From: CAWEFA01 sp963851385
Lineage (GTDB): Bacteria; Bacteroidota; Bacteroidia; Bacteroidales; DTGW01
Reading direction: 5' to 3'
Length of the DNA: 11,003 nt
Assembly: GCA_963851385.1 (NCBI GenBank)
Contig: CAWKPE010000022.1
Coordinates: forward strand, 1 to 11,003
Shown here: piece after piece, positions 7,702 through 11,003 of the stretch
Layout of the letters: each line of letters begins with the position of its first letter
How positions within the stretch are numbered: position 1 is the stretch's first letter
Translations under genes and position numbers: made by a program
Notes under the pieces: model-generated
The model's database searches: none
What the model was told of the DNA's origin: nothing
The model's input: the letters and a program-made list of their open reading frames with translations, nothing else

Positions 7702-9591
7702 CTATTTTCTTAAACTATCATTATAAATGAGAGTATTATTGTACTTTTGAACAATAGCCTTAATTTTATTTTCAAGTTTGTTTTTAATGATAGTTTTCTT
7801 TGTAAGCAAATTATTTTTTTCTAAAGTATCTTTTTTATAGTTATACAGACCTATTGATTTATCTCCATCAAAATACAATATATAATCAGAATCATATATT
7901 TGATATATCTGGTTCCTGAACTGAAATCCATAATTTTGAAGAGAGTCGGAGAAGACACTTTGGCCAAAAGTTTCATAACATTTAGGATATCCCAAATAAT
8001 CAAGAACAGATGGCAATATATCAATTTGCTGAACGATATGATGATTTATTTCATGTTTAATTTCTCCTGGTTTAAAAAATATTATCGGTACAGCATATTT
8101 ACGGGATGATAGTTTATAACGAGGTAAAAAATGCGAAGCTATTTTAAACGGATGGTCTGCTGTAATAACAAATAGTGTGTTTTTGTACCAGGGTTTATTT
8201 GAAATGCTTTTCAAAAAATTTTCTAAGTGAATAATCTGTATATCCAATAGATTCAACTATTTCACATGGTGCTTTTCGGAAATTTATCTTTATATTTTGT
8301 CGGAACAAAATAGGGATGATGAGATGATAATGAAAAAATCACTGAGAGGAAAGGTTGAGGGAATTCACCCATTTTTTTACCAAAATATTGAAAGAATTCT
8401 TCATCATAAATTCCCCAATGACCATCAAAATAAGACTTCATTATTAAATTCTGTGCGACCAAAATAATGATCTATTCCAACACTTTTTGTATAAATACAA
8501 AATTCATTGTGCCATTGGTACCACCATGGAAAAAGCTTGTATAATAACCCATCTCTTTCAAGTAGGTTCCCAATCCTGGAAGATTATTATTTTTATACAA
8601 TGAAGAAGCAATAGCTTCATCCATCAATGATGGCATACCTGAAATAACACTGGCTATACCTTTATTTGAGCGTTCAGCGTTAGCTACTGCATGGTCAAAC
8701 ACAAGACTTTGTCCTATAAGTGAATCAAGAAAAGGAGTATAACCTTTATAATTATTTAAACTACCAATAAATTCAGCAGAAAAACTTTCCAAAATTATAA
8801 TTACAACATTTTCGTGATTCCTGGTTAATATTTCCCGTGGATGTTTTTTTAAACAAAAATATTTTTCTACTTCATCATTTTTAAAGTATTTCTTTTCTTC
8901 CAATCTCCTGTTTTGTATAGAATATACAAATGTATATGGCGTATTTGTTACTAAAGGTATTTTCAAAACATCGGCATATTTCTCGGCCATGGCAGGAGAC
9001 AATGAGCGCGTTCCTGTATTTCCGTGGGCTAAAAAAATTGTTATAGCCAAACCAATAAAAAAAAGTAATAACCTGGTATTTAAATTTTTCTTCAAAGTAT
9101 TTCTCAGATTTTTGAGTCTTGCGATATAAATATTCTATGCCTGCCAAAAAAGCAATAAGGATCAATAAAATATGCCAAAAATCTTTTATATATTGTAACA
9201 ACATCCCTTCACCTTCATCAACAATAAATAAAATATCTATGGTAAGTCGTTTGTTATTGTATTGAAAATATTCTATATCTACTAAAGCCATTACAAATGC
9301 GACAAAATTAAAAAAGTAAAAAACTAATTTTAAAGCAATTTTATACCATTTTTCCTGTCTGAATGGAAATGGTATCAAATGCATAATAATTACTAAGAAA
9401 TTAAAATAAACTATTGCTGAAATATCGAAACGTAAACCACCTTTTAAAATATGAAGTGCTTCCAAGACATTAATACTTCCAAAACGCAAATAATTGAATA
9501 AATAAAATAATATTCTTAAAATAAAATATATGATAAGAATTATTCCTAATCTCTTTAACAATAAGATGATATAGTTCAGTTGCGTTTTCAA
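7702..9591 (-). pseudogene. LTA-synthase-like membrane sulfatase / phosphoglycerol transferase, five frameshifts
   Basis: The reading frame is in pieces that together align with the MdoB/LtaS-type sulfatases of the alkaline phosphatase superfamily, inner-membrane enzymes with an extracytoplasmic metal-dependent domain. The N-terminal part (9591 to about 9090) has about four hydrophobic segments, including GGLRFDISAIVYFN. The catalytic domain follows: NVVIIILESFSAEF (metal-binding Glu), ANAERSNKGIASVISGMPSL (probable nucleophile Ser), GGTNGTMNF, FDGHWGIYDEEFF, SLSSHHPYFVP and FVITADH (metal-binding Asp/His), then IPSVLDYLGYP-like sequence reading DILPSVLDYLGYP. Single-base indels are inferred near 9085-9089 (extra), 8484-8488 (missing), 8433 (extra), 8264 (extra) and 8208-8211 (extra). 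Undoing them gives 628 residues, a normal family length. The N terminus is a TTG, as no ATG lies nearby. The real substrate (glycerophosphate, phosphoethanolamine or sulfate ester) cannot be read from sequence. It converges on the exporter across the 7543-7665 element. Confidence 0.88.
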
Positions 9592-9717
9592 TGTTTATGT
9601 TTTTGACGTTCTAAAAATAAATATTACAATTGAATTTTTTGCATATTATTTAAAACAAAGGAAAATAATAACTATAAGTAATTATTGAACAGGCATATAT
9701 AACTAAATATTTAATTA

Positions 9718-9867
9718 TCAATTTAAGAGCATCTCTAAAAACTCATTATTTTATATCAATTCTTTGAGAGCCATACTTCGACTTCGCTCAGTATGACGAA
9801 GTTATCCGTCACATTGAGCGGAGTCGAAATGTGTTTTTTAGAGTTTTTAGAGATGCTCTTAAATTGA
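9718..9867. repeat. Palindromic repeat element with 27-bp perfect arms
   Basis: The 150-bp element is bounded by a perfect 27-bp inverted repeat: the left arm at 9718-9744 begins TCAATTTAAGAGCATC, and the right arm is 9841-9867. A nested imperfect inverted pair (9775-9798 with 9807-9830, 20 of 24 matching) carries the core TTCGACTTCGCTCAGTATGA. The same kind of core, TTCGACAAGCTCAGTATGAC, occurs in the element at 7543-7665, but the outer arms of the two are unrelated. No long flanking duplication is seen; TTAA lies just inside both arms (9723-9726 and 9859-9862) and could mark a short palindromic target. It is probably a miniature element lacking its own transposase. As RNA it would fold into a long hairpin. 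Confidence 0.7.
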
Positions 9868-9926
9868 AGTTCTTATTTTTTCTGTTTGAAAAGATTCTAT
9901 TGAAATATATAGAATTGATGAAAATG

Positions 9927-9934
9927 TAACTTTG
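9927..9934 (+). promoter_or_regulatory. Candidate -7 box TAACTTTG for the HEAT-like gene
   Basis: TAACTTTG is an exact match to the Bacteroidota TAnnTTTG -7 box. The nearest upstream TTG (9900-9902) is 24 bases away, longer than the usual spacing, so the -33 element is weak. A start near 9941 would leave a leader of about 105 bases before the ATG at 10046. It lies outside the palindromic element. Confidence 0.3.
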
Positions 9935-10045
9935 TTTTCTGTTATTTTCGCAGCTCAGAATTTATTATTTGCCAGATACCAAAACAAAATATTAACATAC
10001 AAGAAAAACAACGCATATTTTTTACCTATTAAAATAGAAAAATAA

Positions 10046-10690
10046 ATGGATAATAATATTATCAATCAGCTTGCCTCAAAAATGGGGATAAAATCAAACG
10101 AACCGAATAAGGTAGCAGCACGAAAATGTATTGAAAACCCGAAATTATTAAAAGAAGTTTCATCTCATTTGAAAGACAATGACAATAAACTGGTAGCTGA
10201 TTGTGCCGAGGTAATGACTGAAGTTGCCCTCACAAATCCAGCACTTGTGGCTGAATTTGCAACTGATTTAATCACATTGATAAATAGTAAAGACAACAGG
10301 ATTAAATGGGAATCTATCCATGCGTTGTCTCTCATTGCAAGCATGGTTCCTGATATTATATTTTCTATTCTTCCTGAACTGGAAGATATCATGCATCGGG
10401 ATAAAAGCATTATTGTCAGGGATTACACGACAGATGCAATTGCAGGATATGCAGGAACAAGTTCTGGCGCAGCAGATAACGCATATCCAATTTTAAAGAA
10501 AATTTTGATTTTATGGGATGGACGCCACGCAGCCAGGGCACTAGAGGGATTTAAAAATATTTATAAAGTTAAACCTGCCTTGAAAAAAGAACTGGAAAAA
10601 ATTGCAGATGCATTTGCTGATAGCCCCAGAGCTGTGATACAAAAAGCAGCCAGGAAGCTTAAAAAGGCTATTTCTTTTGAATTTAATTAA
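10046..10690 (+). CDS. HEAT-like helical-repeat protein, function unknown
   Basis: The 214-residue product has no signal peptide or membrane segment and should be cytoplasmic. It reads as successive amphipathic helix pairs of the HEAT/ARM type: about 31-63 (NPKLLKEVSSHLKD, then LVADCAEVMTEVAL), 64-101 (NPALVAEFATDLITLI, then RIKWESIHALSLIASM), 102-137 (PDIIFSILPELEDIM, then IIVRDYTTDAIAGYAG), 144-175 (DNAYPILKKILI, then GRHAARALEGFKNIYK) and 177-208 (PALKKELEKIADAF, then AVIQKAARKLKKAI). The repeated pattern of Asp or Arg followed by a helix rich in small residues (WESIHALSLIA, RHAARALEGF) is typical. Such folds are protein-binding scaffolds; no enzymatic motif is visible and I do not recognise a specific family. 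The ATG has an A-rich leader (AAAATAGAAAAATAA) as usual in the phylum. Its stop overlaps the end of the convergent HepT-like gene. Confidence 0.8.
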   Translation: MDNNIINQLASKMGIKSNEPNKVAARKCIENPKLLKEVSSHLKDNDNKLVADCAEVMTEVALTNPALVAEFATDLITLINSKDNRIKWESIHALSLIASMVPDIIFSILPELEDIMHRDKSIIVRDYTTDAIAGYAGTSSGAADNAYPILKKILILWDGRHAARALEGFKNIYKVKPALKKELEKIADAFADSPRAVIQKAARKLKKAISFEFN

Positions 10691-11003
10691 CTATGTTTTG
10701 GATTTCAACCTTTATTTTAGGAATGATATTTTTTGTAACATCCCATACAATATTATAATTGGTTCCCATATAATCATGAATTAACCTGTCTCTCATTCCC
10801 GACATATTCTTCCACGAAATATGACTCCATTTGACTTTTGCATCGGCAGGTATTTTTTTTGTTGCTTCACCGATAATTTCAAGACTTCTGACTACAGCTC
10901 TTTTTAAGGATTCATCTTTTAAAAACTCATCCTTTGTAGTTTCAGGCTTTATGACTGACAAAATATAATCACATTCCAGTAAAATATGTTTTAAATATTC
11001 ATT
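10683..11003 (-). CDS. HepT-like HEPN ribonuclease toxin (DUF86), N terminus off the edge
   Basis: HepT-type toxins are small all-helical HEPN ribonucleases that pair with an MntA-type minimal nucleotidyltransferase antitoxin, which silences HepT by adding AMP to a tyrosine near the active site. The open frame runs from the window edge (NEYLKHILLECDYILSVIKP) for 106 codons to the stop at 10683, so probably only the start codon is missing. Family marks are the helix SLKRAVVRSLEIIGEATKKI, the WSHISWKNMSGMRDRLIHDY block containing the R-x4-H-x-Y active-site motif (RDRLIHDY), and the C-terminal NYNIVWDVTKNIIPKI. A TTG inside this frame (10959-10961) is too far downstream to be the real start. The antitoxin gene, usually next to it, would lie beyond the right edge and is not seen. 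The 3' end overlaps the HEAT-like gene by 8 bases. Confidence 0.9.
   Translation of the reverse strand, partial: NEYLKHILLECDYILSVIKPETTKDEFLKDESLKRAVVRSLEIIGEATKKIPADAKVKWSHISWKNMSGMRDRLIHDYMGTNYNIVWDVTKNIIPKIKVEIQNIVN

Larger units (their letters stand above)
9592..10045. other. Intergenic region upstream of the HEAT-like gene
   Basis: This 454-base AT-rich gap lies between the divergent sulfatase pseudogene and the HEAT-like gene. About a third of it is the palindromic element at 9718-9867. The stretch 9868-10045 holds a candidate -7 box. I see no ORF with a recognisable product and no RNA gene in the rest. Confidence 0.6.

Noticed and set aside
7900..8109. Plus-strand ORF within the sulfatase region
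   Set aside because: It is antisense to the well-conserved C-terminal part of the sulfatase remnant.
7543..9867. CRISPR array or attachment-site pair formed by the two palindromic elements
   Set aside because: There are only two units 2 kb apart, with unequal arms and no regular spacers or adjacent cas or integrase genes.
9718..9867. A small regulatory RNA gene
   Set aside because: The long hairpin is fully explained by terminal and nested inverted repeats, and no promoter-terminator pair frames it.
10165..10410. An 81-codon minus-strand ORF
   Set aside because: It is antisense to the HEAT-like gene, whose own frame shows regular helical repeats.

Overview
The window is AT-rich and comes from a member of the Bacteroidota. 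The best evidence is the left end, which encodes the N-terminal 1,028 residues of SprA, the type IX secretion (T9SS) translocon, a protein essentially confined to that phylum. SprA sits directly downstream of ruvA, an order I recall from other Bacteroidota such as Flavobacterium. Starts lack strong Shine-Dalgarno sequences and have A/T-rich leaders, and two -7 boxes resemble the Bacteroidota TAnnTTTG type, which agrees. I cannot place it below phylum level.

Layout. (1) 1-3689, minus strand: ruvA followed 21 nt later by sprA, both intact as far as visible. (2) 3690-4061: intergenic, with a candidate promoter for the next operon. (3) 4062-7485, plus strand: a two-gene export operon made of an HlyD-type membrane fusion protein and an ABC exporter with an N-terminal C39-like domain. 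The C39-like domain lacks the catalytic Cys and His, and the exporter reading frame breaks just before the H-loop of its ATPase. No substrate peptide or TolC gene is visible. (4) 7543-7665: a 123-bp palindromic element with terminal inverted repeats and a 10-bp flanking direct repeat, apparently a miniature mobile element. (5) 7702-9591, minus strand: a membrane sulfatase/phosphoglycerol transferase (LTA-synthase-like) broken by five single-base indels; undoing them gives a 628-residue protein. (6) 9718-9867: a second palindromic element with 27-bp perfect arms, sharing its core motif but not its ends with the first. (7) 10046-10690, plus strand: a HEAT-like helical-repeat protein. (8) 10683-11003, minus strand: a HepT-like HEPN toxin, overlapping the previous gene tail to tail by 8 bp and running off the right edge at its N terminus.

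The window divides into a conserved left part (ruvA-sprA) and a variable part from about 3.7 kb rightward that holds an exporter with a degenerate peptidase domain, a decaying envelope enzyme, two miniature repeats and half of a probable toxin-antitoxin pair. Disruptions fall only between about 7.2 and 9.1 kb, while sprA, ruvA, the HlyD gene and the HEAT gene read cleanly. This favours real local gene decay over generally poor sequence. I see no clear new defence or biosynthetic system. The items most worth pursuing are the peptidase-dead exporter, the modular repeats and the toxin at the edge.
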